Source: an uncultured Hyphomicrobiales bacterium | GTDB lineage: Bacteria; Pseudomonadota; Alphaproteobacteria; Rhizobiales; Beijerinckiaceae | DNA length: 14,431 nt | Assembly (NCBI GenBank): GCA_903918155.1 | Contig: CAIXDD010000507.1 | Location: forward strand, 1-14,431 | Reading direction: 5' to 3' | Part shown: positions 7,635-14,323 of the stretch, one piece after another | Layout: every line of letters begins with the position of its first letter | Position numbering within the stretch: the stretch's first letter is position 1 | The notes under the pieces: model-generated | Seen by the model: only the letters and a program-made list of their open reading frames with translations | The model's database searches: none | Told to the model about the DNA's origin: nothing | Made by a program: the position numbers and the translations under genes

Positions 7635-8689
7635 TGCGCTATCTAGGCGTCATGGACCTTTCTTACGCGCAAAATCTCGAAGACCACACGCTCGCCTGCG
7701 CCTTCGCGGGCAAGCGCGACGGTTTCTACGTCGACGTCGGCGCGGGCCATCCCGTCGCCGACAATGTGACCTGCTGGTTCTACCTGCAAGGCTGGCGCGG
7801 CCTCGTGGTCGAGCCGCAGGACGACCTCGCCGCGCTTTATGCGCATGTGCGCCCGCGCGACATCGTCTGGCGCGGCCTCGCCGGGCGCAGCACGGGCTTT
7901 GCGGATTTCCATCTGGTGGAGCGCCTGCACGGATTCTCCACGATGGACGCGCGCGCCGCCGATGCGGCGAAAGATTTCGGCGTGGATTATCGCACGCTGC
8001 GCATGCCTGTGACGACGCTCGACGAGCTTTGCGCCCGTTGGGACGTGACGCAGATCGACGTGCTCAAGATCGACGTGGAGGGCGCGGAGGGCGAGGTGCT
8101 CGCAGGCCTCGACCTTGCGCGCCTTCGCCCCGCGGTGATTTGCGCGGAAGCCGTGGCGCCTGGAAGCATGGCGCCGAATTGGGCGGGCTGGGAGCCGGCG
8201 CTGCTGGCGGCCGGCTATGAATGCGCGCTTTTCGACGGGCTCAACCGCTTCTATGTCGCGCAGGAGCGGGCGGACCTTCGCGCCCGTTTCCCGCGCGAGA
8301 AAGCGCCCTGGGAGGCGCTCGCCCATGCGGGCGAAAGCGTGCGCGCGCCCTTCGACGCGGCCCATGTGGACCACGCTTTCGCGCGCAGTCTGGTGGAAGC
8401 CTTTCTCGCGCGCCTGCCCGGCCTCGACCGGGGCCTGCTGCTCGATCTCGTGCTGCATGGCGAGCGCGCGGAGGCGCTTGCGGGTCCGGCGACCGCAGAC
8501 GCGAAAGCGCGCGCGCTGACGCGGCTCTTCCCGGACGCCGCGCGTTTTGGCGAGGCGAGCGCGGGTTTGATGGCGCTGGAGGCGCGCAGCCTGCGCGATT
8601 ATTACGAACGGATCGTCGACAGCGATCCGTTCCGCGTGATGACCGGGCGCCTGTCGATGAGCTACGACGGCGGCCAGATCCTCGACTAG
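7634..8689 (+). CDS. FkbM-family SAM-dependent methyltransferase with C-terminal extension
   Basis: 351 residues from the ATG at 7634, which shares its A with the upstream stop (TGATG); an ATG at 7652 is the main alternative. The typical FkbM opening LSYAQNLEDHTL (9-20) is followed by the SAM-binding motif I FYVDVGAG (31-38), the acidic end of strand 2 in GLVVEPQ (56-62), MPVTTLDEL (124-132) and the family signature VLKIDVEGAE (143-152). FkbM relatives O-methylate sugars or polyketides. The methyltransferase core ends near residue 240. The final ~110 residues (helical, charged, ending in DYYERIVDSDPFRVMTG) are not part of the usual core and I do not recognise them. Coupling to the sulfatase-like gene suggests a glycan substrate. 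The stop codon overlaps that of the convergent thiolase. Confidence 0.85.
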   Translation: MRYLGVMDLSYAQNLEDHTLACAFAGKRDGFYVDVGAGHPVADNVTCWFYLQGWRGLVVEPQDDLAALYAHVRPRDIVWRGLAGRSTGFADFHLVERLHGFSTMDARAADAAKDFGVDYRTLRMPVTTLDELCARWDVTQIDVLKIDVEGAEGEVLAGLDLARLRPAVICAEAVAPGSMAPNWAGWEPALLAAGYECALFDGLNRFYVAQERADLRARFPREKAPWEALAHAGESVRAPFDAAHVDHAFARSLVEAFLARLPGLDRGLLLDLVLHGERAEALAGPATADAKARALTRLFPDAARFGEASAGLMALEARSLRDYYERIVDSDPFRVMTGRLSMSYDGGQILD

Positions 8690-9888
8690 GGCGCCTCGAG
8701 CGCGAGAGCGATTCCCTGACCCACGCCGATGCACATGGTCGCGAGCGCGCGCTGCGCCTTGCGGTCGCCCATCTCGAGGGCCGCCGAAAGCGCGATGCGC
8801 ACGCCCGACATGCCCAAGGGATGGCCGATGGCGATGGCGCCGCCATTGGGATTCACATGGTCGCAATCATCGGGCAGGCCCAGCTCGCGCAGACAGGCGA
8901 GCGCCTGCGCCGCAAAGGCTTCGTTCAATTCGATCACGCCGAAATCGGCGATGGACAGGCCTAGCCGCGCCATGAGCTTGCGCGTCGCCGGCACGGGGCC
9001 GGCGCCCATGACGCGCGGGGCGACGCCCGCCGTCGCCATGCCCGCGATCCGCGCCAGCGGCGTGAGGCCGTAGCGTTTCACGGCGGCTTCGCTGGCCACG
9101 ATCGCCGCGGCGGCGCCGTCGTTCAGGCCCGAGGAATTGCCGGCGGTGACCGAGCCGTCCTTGCGGAAGATCGGCTTCAGGGCGGCGAGCTTCTCCAGCG
9201 TCGTCTCGCGGGGATGTTCGTCGCGCTCCACGCGCGCGATCTCACCCTTGCGGCCCGCGATCTCGACAGGCGCGATCTCGCGCGCCAATCTGCCGCTGGC
9301 CTGCGCGCGCGCGGCGCGCATCTGGCTGCGCAAGGCGAACGTGTCCTGATCGGCGCGGGAGATGTCGCGCTCCATCGCGAGATTTTCCGCCGTCTCGCCC
9401 ATAGCGTCCACGCCATAGGCGGCTTTCAGCTGCGGATTGACGAAACGCCAGCCCAGAGTCGTGTCGAAAATTTCGGGGTTGCGCGCGAAGGCCTCGCTCG
9501 CCTTGCCCATGACGAAGGGCGCGCGCGACATGCTCTCCACGCCGCAGGCGATGGCGAGGTCGATCTCGCCGGCGCGAACGGCGCGCGCGGCGCCGCCCAG
9601 CGCGTCGAGCCCCGAACCGCACAGGCGGTTCACCGTGACGCCGGGAACCTCCTGCGGAAGGCCGGCGAGCAGGAGCGACATGCGCGCGACATTGCGATTG
9701 TCCTCGCCCGACTGGTTGGCGCAGCCGGCGAACACGTCGTCCACGGCCTCGGCGGGCAGAGCGGGATGGGCGCGCAGCAGCGCGCGCAGGACATGGGCGA
9801 GCAGATCGTCGGGACGCACGCCCGCCAGCGCGCCGGCGTAGCGGCCGACCGGGGTGCGCAGGCCTGCGCAGAGAAAGGCTTCCATCAT
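8686..9888 (-). CDS. pcaF: Beta-ketoadipyl-CoA thiolase (3-oxoadipyl-CoA thiolase)
   Basis: A 400-residue cytoplasmic thiolase that cleaves 3-oxoadipyl-CoA to acetyl-CoA and succinyl-CoA, the last step of the beta-ketoadipate pathway for aromatic acids. The acylated Cys90 lies in VNRLCGSG, with NEAF (322-325), His356 in GHP and Cys386 in TMCIGVGQG completing the active site. Features of the PcaF/PaaJ subgroup rather than acetoacetyl-CoA thiolase are VESMSRAPFVM (117-127), FDTTLGWRFVNP (141-152), ERDEHPRETTLEKL (221-234) and GAGPVPATRKL (296-305). Length equals the family's ~400. Two ATG codons (9888, 9885) are adjacent and no good ribosome site is seen, so the exact start is a little uncertain. 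No other pca genes are in the window; a role in phenylacetate breakdown (PaaJ) is the alternative. Confidence 0.92.
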   Translation of the reverse strand: MMEAFLCAGLRTPVGRYAGALAGVRPDDLLAHVLRALLRAHPALPAEAVDDVFAGCANQSGEDNRNVARMSLLLAGLPQEVPGVTVNRLCGSGLDALGGAARAVRAGEIDLAIACGVESMSRAPFVMGKASEAFARNPEIFDTTLGWRFVNPQLKAAYGVDAMGETAENLAMERDISRADQDTFALRSQMRAARAQASGRLAREIAPVEIAGRKGEIARVERDEHPRETTLEKLAALKPIFRKDGSVTAGNSSGLNDGAAAAIVASEAAVKRYGLTPLARIAGMATAGVAPRVMGAGPVPATRKLMARLGLSIADFGVIELNEAFAAQALACLRELGLPDDCDHVNPNGGAIAIGHPLGMSGVRIALSAALEMGDRKAQRALATMCIGVGQGIALALEAP

Positions 9889-9911
9889 GAGGCACTCGAA
9901 GGAGGGGCGCG

Positions 9912-9930
9912 GCGCGCCGTTCAGGCGCGC
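9912..9930 (-). promoter_or_regulatory. Inverted repeat over the predicted pcaF transcription start
   Basis: A perfect dyad GCGCGCC-N5-GGCGCGC (7-5-7) abuts the -10 hexamer of the predicted pcaF promoter, so it would cover the +1 and the first transcribed bases. It could be a repressor operator or a 5' leader hairpin; it ends 24 nt before the ATG. In GC-rich DNA such dyads also arise by chance, so the function is inferred. Confidence 0.45.
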
Positions 9931-9959
9931 AATCTAGGTTTGGCGCCGGGGAGCGTCAA
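9931..9959 (-). promoter_or_regulatory. Predicted sigma-70-type promoter of pcaF
   Basis: On the minus strand a TTGACG -35 box (9959-9954; 5 of 6 consensus positions) is followed after exactly 17 bp by a TAGATT -10 box (9936-9931; 4 of 6), 43 bp upstream of the pcaF ATG. This is the best promoter-like match seen in the window. The leader would be about 36 nt long. Confidence 0.6.
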
Positions 9960-10059
9960 ACCGCGCGTCGGACAGGCGCGAAGAAGGGCGCGAGAGAGAT
10001 GCGGCGACGGCCGCGAAATGGTGTAAAATGCGCGCGCCGCGGAAGGGAGCCTCGCGCAT

Positions 10060-10114
10060 GCGAGCTTGACGGAGGCTTGTCGAAAGCTTGTCGAAGGCTC
10101 GTCGGAGGCTTTGC
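10060..10114 (+). repeat. 11-bp direct repeat array upstream of the universal stress gene
   Basis: Four contiguous 11-bp units follow the pattern G(G/A)A(G/A)GCT(T/C)GTC: 10071-10081, 10082-10092, 10093-10103 and 10104-10114, the last diverging at its end. A weaker copy precedes them at 10060-10070. The period is not a multiple of three, so the array is not a coding repeat, although an open frame runs through it into the downstream gene. It ends 14 nt before the start codon, just ahead of the ribosome site. Spacing of about one helical turn would suit co-operative protein binding. Confidence 0.75.
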
Positions 10115-10128
10115 GGCGGGAGGGGAAG

Positions 10129-10965
10129 ATGAAGAATATTCTCGTGCCGATCGAAATTCATTCGTCCATCGAATCCACGCTGCGGACCGCGGCCCTGCTC
10201 GCGCGCCGCTTCTCGGGCCATGTGGAAGGCGTCGCGCTGGGGCCCGACCTGCCCGACCTCGTGGCCTTCGACATGCCGGTGAGCTGGACCGTGACGGACC
10301 AGAACGCCTGGCGCGAACTCACCGAGGAAGCCCATCGGCGTTTCGAAACCTATATGATGGAGAACGGCGTGCCCGCAGCCGGCGCGTCCCCGTCGCACGC
10401 GGGGCCGTCGCATTCCTGGGCGGGCGACCAGTCCTTCGGCGACAGTCAGGTGGCCAGCCATGCGCGCGTGTTCGACGTGTCGGTGATGGGCCGGCCCGGC
10501 CCTGACCGCGGCGATCCGCGCATGGCGACGGCGGAGGCGGCGATTTTCGAAAGCGGCCGTCCCGTCCTGCTCGCGCCGCCGCGTCCCCCGGAGGCCATGG
10601 GCGAGACCATCGTGATCTCGTGGAACCAGAGCACCGAGACGGCGCGCGCGGTGGCCTTCGCCATGCCGCTGCTGCTGCAGGCGAAGAAAGTCTATGTGCT
10701 CACCGTCGAGAATTTTTCGGTGGAGGGACCCTCCGGCGACCAGCTCGCCGTCGCGCTCGCGCGCCATGGAATCAATGTCGAGGCGGTCACGAAGCCCAAT
10801 GCGCGCACGCCGGGCGAGGCCGTGCTCGACCATGCCGCGAAACTGGGATGCGACCTGCTCATCAAGGGCGCCTACACGCAAAGCCGCCTGCGGCAGATGA
10901 TCTTCGGCGGCGCGACGGCGCATATTCTGGCGCGCTCGGAGACGCCCGTCCTGATGGCGAACTGA
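10129..10965 (+). CDS. Tandem-domain universal stress protein (UspA family)
   Basis: 278 residues from the ATG at 10129, which has a GGGAGGGG ribosome site; an upstream ATG at 10066 would translate the 11-bp repeats and is rejected. Two Usp folds are visible: MKNILVPIEI opens domain 1 (about 1-150) and ETIVISWNQSTETARAV opens domain 2 (about 158-278). The C-terminal nucleotide-binding stretch KGAYTQSRLRQMIFGGATAH (246-265) resembles the G-x2-G-x9-G(S/T) ATP motif but has Thr in place of the second Gly. Domain 1 has Glu9 where Asp is usual. Usp proteins are cytoplasmic and accumulate under starvation or stress; the molecular task of this one is unknown. It converges on the exporter gene with a 3-nt gap. 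Confidence 0.9.
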   Translation: MKNILVPIEIHSSIESTLRTAALLARRFSGHVEGVALGPDLPDLVAFDMPVSWTVTDQNAWRELTEEAHRRFETYMMENGVPAAGASPSHAGPSHSWAGDQSFGDSQVASHARVFDVSVMGRPGPDRGDPRMATAEAAIFESGRPVLLAPPRPPEAMGETIVISWNQSTETARAVAFAMPLLLQAKKVYVLTVENFSVEGPSGDQLAVALARHGINVEAVTKPNARTPGEAVLDHAAKLGCDLLIKGAYTQSRLRQMIFGGATAHILARSETPVLMAN

Positions 10966-10968
10966 GGC

Positions 10969-12471
10969 TCACACGCGCCGCGCGGGATTGATCCAGGCCA
11001 GCGCTGCGCCGCAGAGCGAGAAAAACGCGAGCAGAAGAAAAGCGGCGCCGAACCCGCCGGCGATTTCGCCCAGCAGGATCGCCTTGCGCGCCTCGTCCAT
11101 GCCCGCAAGGCCCATTCCCCCTTGCAGGATGCTGACGAAGGCGCGCGCGGCGGCGGGATCGGTCGCGGAGATCGTCGCGAAGAGAATGGCGCCGAACAGG
11201 GCCGCGCCGAACGACGCGCCGACGCTGCGCGACAATTGCACCGAGCCGGCGGCGGCCCCCAGCATGCGACGGCCCGAGACGGTCTGCACCGTCACCTGCA
11301 CCACGCTCATCACGCTGCCCATGGTGAAGGCGGTGATCGCGAGGCAGATCTGGAATTCGACGTAATCCATCCGCGCCGCGCGCTGCGCCATATAGACGAA
11401 CATGCCGGTCGTCGCCACGGAGGCGATCGACGGCAGGACCATGGTGAGGCCGGTGCGCGTGATGACGCGGCCTGTCGCCATCGAACCCAGACCCACCGCC
11501 GCGCTGACGGCGAGAAGCGCATAGCCCACTTCCGCCGCGCCGCCGAGCCCCATCACGCGCAGATAGAGCGGCGTGAAGGCGACCATGGCGACGAGCGCGG
11601 CCCCATGGCACAACGCCATGGCCTGCGCGGTCCAGATCGCGCGCTGGCGCATGAGGCTCACGGGCAGAAGCGGCGTGGGCGTGCGGTTTTCGCGGCGGAT
11701 CAGCAAGACGAGGCTCACGAGCCCGAACGCGCACAGGCCGCCGGCGAGCGGCAGGTTCGCCTGATCGAAGCGGCGCAGCTGCTCCAGCGACAGAAGCAGG
11801 GGCGCGATGAATCCGACGAAATACACAAGGCCCGGCGTATCGAAGCTCCAGCCCGCGCGGCGCGACCCCGGCCGCGCCGGCAGGCGCAGCAGCAGGAGAA
11901 AGGCGACGAGCGCGGTGGGCACGTTCACGAGAAAGACGGCGCGCCAGCCGAAGGATTCCGACAGGAAAGCGCCGGCGACCGGACCGAAGGCCGCCGCCAT
12001 CACCGCCGTCGTGGCGAGATAGCCCTGATATTGGCCGCGCTGGCGCGGGGGCACGACTTCGCCGATGAGCGCCTGCGCCAGGCTCATCATGCCTCCCCCG
12101 CCCAGACCCTGCACGAAACGCGCGCAGGCGATGAGCGTGACGGAGGGCGCGAGCGCGTTGAGCACCGAGCCCAGAAGATAGACGGCGAGGGCGATGAACA
12201 TCAGCCGGCGCCGGCCGAAGGAATCGCCCAGATAGCCGTAAATGGGCGCGGCGATCGTGCCCGCCAGAAGATAGGCGACCACGATCCATGAAATGCGCTC
12301 GACCTCGCCAAGCGAGGCCGCGATGGCGGGCAGCGCGCTGGCGACGATGGTCTGGTCGCCCATGGCCATGAACATGGGCAGCATGATCGAGGGAAAGACG
12401 CGCAGGAACACGCGGCGCGTATCGGCCGGAAAGGCGCCGGAGCTTTCGTCGATCTGCGCGGGGGGCTGCAA
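10969..12471 (-). CDS. DHA2-family (EmrB/QacA-like) MFS multidrug exporter
   Basis: A 500-residue proton-driven exporter, the length expected for the 14-helix DHA2 group. Conserved motifs: D1-type MGDQTIVASALPAI (37-50) with Asp39 in helix 1, motif A GYLGDSFGRRRL (79-90), motif B ARFVQGLGGGGMM (117-129) and the antiporter motif C GPVAGAFLSESFGWR (163-177), followed by FLVNVP. The start is a TTG at 12471 with AAAGGA 6 nt upstream; the next ATG would fall inside helix 1. The substrate cannot be read from sequence. It follows the ModE-like gene by 90 nt on the same strand and is probably co-transcribed, which makes it a possible regulatory target. Confidence 0.9.
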   Translation of the reverse strand: MQPPAQIDESSGAFPADTRRVFLRVFPSIMLPMFMAMGDQTIVASALPAIAASLGEVERISWIVVAYLLAGTIAAPIYGYLGDSFGRRRLMFIALAVYLLGSVLNALAPSVTLIACARFVQGLGGGGMMSLAQALIGEVVPPRQRGQYQGYLATTAVMAAAFGPVAGAFLSESFGWRAVFLVNVPTALVAFLLLLRLPARPGSRRAGWSFDTPGLVYFVGFIAPLLLSLEQLRRFDQANLPLAGGLCAFGLVSLVLLIRRENRTPTPLLPVSLMRQRAIWTAQAMALCHGAALVAMVAFTPLYLRVMGLGGAAEVGYALLAVSAAVGLGSMATGRVITRTGLTMVLPSIASVATTGMFVYMAQRAARMDYVEFQICLAITAFTMGSVMSVVQVTVQTVSGRRMLGAAAGSVQLSRSVGASFGAALFGAILFATISATDPAAARAFVSILQGGMGLAGMDEARKAILLGEIAGGFGAAFLLLAFFSLCGAALAWINPARRV

Positions 12472-12486
12472 GGGAATCCTTTCGGT

Positions 12487-12505
12487 CGCGACGCCTGCGC
12501 GACGC
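12487..12505 (-). repeat. Short direct repeat upstream of the exporter
   Basis: CGCGACGC occurs twice on the plus strand (12487-12494 and 12498-12505) with an 11-bp period, about 16 nt upstream of the exporter's TTG start. The arrangement resembles binding sites of tandem-binding regulators, but two 8-mers in GC-rich DNA can also be chance. Apart from this and the ribosome site, nothing is recognisable in the 90-nt gap. Confidence 0.35.
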
Positions 12506-12561
12506 GTGACACATAAAGGCTGCGGGCGCGGCCAACAACCGGCATGCGCGCAAGCGCCCGC

Positions 12562-12945
12562 TCAGGCGGAATCGCGGGACGCGTCGGTTTGGGCGGACTC
12601 GCCGGCCTGCGCGGCAAGCGCGGCCTCCAGCGCGCCGATCTCCGCGCCGAACCGTTGCGCGGCCTGCGCCTCCATCCGGCGGTAGAGATCGATCAGGTCG
12701 CGCCCGAACGACGTGAGCTGGGCCTGCCCGCCGCCCTTGCCGCCAAGCCGCGTGGCGAAGACGGGCGCGCGGAACATGCGGTTCGTCTCGTCGGCGAGCA
12801 GCCAGGCGCGCCGATAGGACATGCCCATCGCGCGCGCGGCCGAGGAGATGGAGCCATGCGCCGCGATCAGCTCCAGCAGGCGGATCTTGCCATGGCCCAG
12901 ATGCCGGACGTCGTCGAAATCGAGACGGATGGTGACGCGCGTCAT
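12562..12945 (-). CDS. ModE-like winged helix-turn-helix protein without molybdate-binding domain
   Basis: A 127-residue protein whose whole length matches the DNA-binding domain of ModE: LGHGKIRLLELIAAHGSISS (16-35), AARAMGMSYRRAWLLADETNRMF (36-58) as the helix-turn-helix, and the wing RLGGKGGGQAQLTSFGRDLI (66-85). The molbindin (Mop) repeats that sense molybdate in E. coli ModE are absent; only an Ala/Glu-rich tail follows. The frame is open further upstream, but that part is an out-of-frame reading of the TrmO-like gene. The ATG at 12945 overlaps that gene's stop as ATGA. It is presumably a transcription factor; its ligand and targets are unknown, the adjacent exporter being a candidate. 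Confidence 0.82.
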   Translation of the reverse strand: MTRVTIRLDFDDVRHLGHGKIRLLELIAAHGSISSAARAMGMSYRRAWLLADETNRMFRAPVFATRLGGKGGGQAQLTSFGRDLIDLYRRMEAQAAQRFGAEIGALEAALAAQAGESAQTDASRDSA

Positions 12946-13424
12946 GGCCCGCCTTGCGGCGGGCGCGCCTGATCGAAAGGGCAGGTCTCCGGCTTCACGT
13001 CGATAAGCGGCGTGCCGTCGAGGCAATCGAGCCCGCGCACGAGCAGCGCATCGGGCAGGACCTCCACCAGCGCGACGATGGAGGAGGCGATCGGATTGGG
13101 CCGGTTCGGGGAGCGCAGCGAGAACGTGCCGGCGCTGCGCCCCGTATGATTGGGCGTCTGCACCACGAGGTCGCGCCGCGCCTCGTGCATCCAATAGAGG
13201 ATCTGCGCATGGCTGCGGCCCGCAAGCCCCTTGAGCGCGGGCCGCCAGAGCGGCGCGATCTCCACGCGGCACACCGGGCCCTCGATCATGTCGCCGCGGC
13301 GCGGACAGTCGCGGCGCGTCCGCCAGGGCGTGCGGATCGCGCCGATGAAATGAAGCGCGGCGTCGCCCGCCTGCGGAATGTCGACGGTCTCTTCGCCCGG
13401 CCTCACGTCAAGCGCCTCGCTCAT
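12942..13424 (-). CDS. TrmO/TsaA-like family protein (putative SAM-dependent methyltransferase)
   Basis: 160 residues with the TsaA/TrmO beta-barrel fold markers: HFIGAIRTPW (25-34), the SAM-pocket loop GTFSLRSPNRPNPIASSIV (99-117) and LDGTPLIDVKPE (135-146). E. coli TrmO (about 235 residues) N6-methylates t6A37 of threonine tRNA and has an additional C-terminal domain. This protein has only the core, and the family's RSPFRPNPIG is altered to RSPNRPNPIA, so tRNA methylation is a family-based guess. The start MSEALDV at 13424 has GGCGAGG upstream; the open frame before it covers the divergent promoter region and is not coding. It overlaps the ModE-like gene by 4 bp, so the pair is translationally linked. 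Confidence 0.8.
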   Translation of the reverse strand: MSEALDVRPGEETVDIPQAGDAALHFIGAIRTPWRTRRDCPRRGDMIEGPVCRVEIAPLWRPALKGLAGRSHAQILYWMHEARRDLVVQTPNHTGRSAGTFSLRSPNRPNPIASSIVALVEVLPDALLVRGLDCLDGTPLIDVKPETCPFDQARPPQGGP

Positions 13425-13476
13425 GCCCTCGCCTTTCGATTCAGCCCGCGCGCGCCGGCCCGCCGCTGATGGACTT

Positions 13477-13504
13477 ATCTTAAGAGATGGGCGAACGTTG
13501 TCGA
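13477..13504 (-). promoter_or_regulatory. Predicted promoter of the TrmO-like/ModE-like operon, with an 8-bp palindrome
   Basis: On the minus strand TCGACA (13504-13499) and TAAGAT (13482-13477) are separated by 16 bp and resemble -35 and -10 boxes at 5/6 and 4/6 positions. The -10 overlaps the palindrome TCTTAAGA (13478-13485), in the only AT-rich patch of the 124-nt divergent spacer. A regulator bound there could control both divergent genes. No equally good promoter was found for the plus-strand hydrolase. Confidence 0.4.
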
Positions 13505-13548
13505 GAACGCGACGGCTCGAGCAGGGCCGCGGATGGGGAGCTGCGCGA

Positions 13549-14256
13549 ATGATCGACGATTTCGAGGACCATTGCTGGCGCGACGTCGTGCCCGCCCATG
13601 TGCTGGACCTGTACAAGCATTACAAGCGCGACCTCTTCATCGGGCCGCGCGCGGCGATCCTGTGCATCGATCTCTATGAGCTGGCCTATGAGGGCGGGCC
13701 GCGCCCGGTGGAGGAAGTGGCGCGCGACTTCCCCTCCTCCTGCGGCGTGAATGCGTGGAACGCCATCGCGCCGACGACGCGCGTGTTCGCCGCAGCCCGC
13801 GCCGCCGGCCTGCCGATCTTCTATTCCACGGGGGAGACGCGACGGGCCGCCAAGCCGGGCGCCGTCACGGCGACCAACCGGCGCAAGGCGCATGTCGCGG
13901 CCAACGCCTTCGACATCCGCCCCGAATTCGCGCCGCAGGACGGCGACGTGGTGATCTTCAAGCAACGCGCCAGCGCCTTTTTCGGCACGCCGCTCGTCGC
14001 CCATCTGACGCAACTCAACATCGATACGGTGATCGTGTTCGGAGAGAGCACGTCAGGCTGCGTGCGCGCCTCGACCGTGGACGGCTATTCCTACGGCTAT
14101 CACATGGTCATGGCGGAGGAATGCTGCTTCGACCGCAGCGAGCTGTCGCACAAGGTGAACCTGTTCGACCTGCATCACAAATACGCCGACGTGATGAAAG
14201 CCGACGCCATCGTGCGGGAGCTGGAGCGCCGCGCGGGAGCCCGCGCGGCGGAATGA
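13549..14256 (+). CDS. Isochorismatase-family cysteine hydrolase
   Basis: 235 residues in the isochorismatase/nicotinamidase fold. The catalytic triad is readable: Asp41 in AILCIDLY, Lys138 in VVIFKQRASAFFGTPL and nucleophile Cys171 in FGESTSGCVRASTVDGYSYGY. The TSGCVRA stretch and the FFGT loop favour the N-carbamoylsarcosine/maleamate amidohydrolase side of the family over true isochorismatases, but the substrate cannot be fixed. It has about 30 more N-terminal residues than minimal members. The ATG at 13549 has GGGGAG 8 nt upstream; an open frame 57 codons longer overlaps the divergent gene and is rejected. It lies between the TrmO-like gene and a hydroxycinnamoyl-CoA hydratase-lyase end, so an aromatic or amide catabolic role is possible. 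Confidence 0.85.
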   Translation: MIDDFEDHCWRDVVPAHVLDLYKHYKRDLFIGPRAAILCIDLYELAYEGGPRPVEEVARDFPSSCGVNAWNAIAPTTRVFAAARAAGLPIFYSTGETRRAAKPGAVTATNRRKAHVAANAFDIRPEFAPQDGDVVIFKQRASAFFGTPLVAHLTQLNIDTVIVFGESTSGCVRASTVDGYSYGYHMVMAEECCFDRSELSHKVNLFDLHHKYADVMKADAIVRELERRAGARAAE

Positions 14257-14267
14257 GGCGAGGCGAG

Positions 14268-14286
14268 GCGCGTCATAGCGACGCGC
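14268..14286 (+). terminator. Hairpin after the isochorismatase-family gene
   Basis: GCGCGTC and GACGCGC form a perfect 7-bp stem with a 5-nt loop, starting 12 nt after the stop. No T-run follows on the plus strand (AAAGAGG), so it would be at most a weak or factor-assisted terminator. Confidence 0.3.
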
Positions 14287-14298
14287 AAAGAGGCCCGC

Positions 14299-14322
14299 AA
14301 AAGAGACGCGCGAATCCGCGCG
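14299..14322 (-). terminator. Rho-independent terminator of the hydratase-lyase gene
   Basis: On the minus strand, one base after the stop, CGCGCG-GATT-CGCGCG forms a 6-bp GC stem with a tetraloop, followed directly by TCTCTTTT. Stem plus T-rich tail is the classical intrinsic terminator form. Confidence 0.6.
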
Positions 14323-14323
14323 C

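Noticed and set aside
8686..9888. Acetyl-CoA acetyltransferase (AtoB/PhaA) instead of PcaF
   Set aside because: The segments VESMSRAPFVM, DTTLGWRFVNP and GPVPATRKL follow the beta-ketoadipyl-CoA thiolase pattern more closely.
10060..10114. CRISPR array or coding repeat
   Set aside because: Units are contiguous 11-mers without spacers and not a multiple of three.
10066..10128. Upstream ATG extending the universal stress protein by 21 residues
   Set aside because: The extension is a translation of the 11-bp repeat array and has no ribosome site; MKNILVP is the usual family start.
13378..13548. Longer start of the isochorismatase-family gene
   Set aside because: It overlaps the divergent TrmO-like gene and its promoter region; the ATG at 13549 has a good ribosome site.
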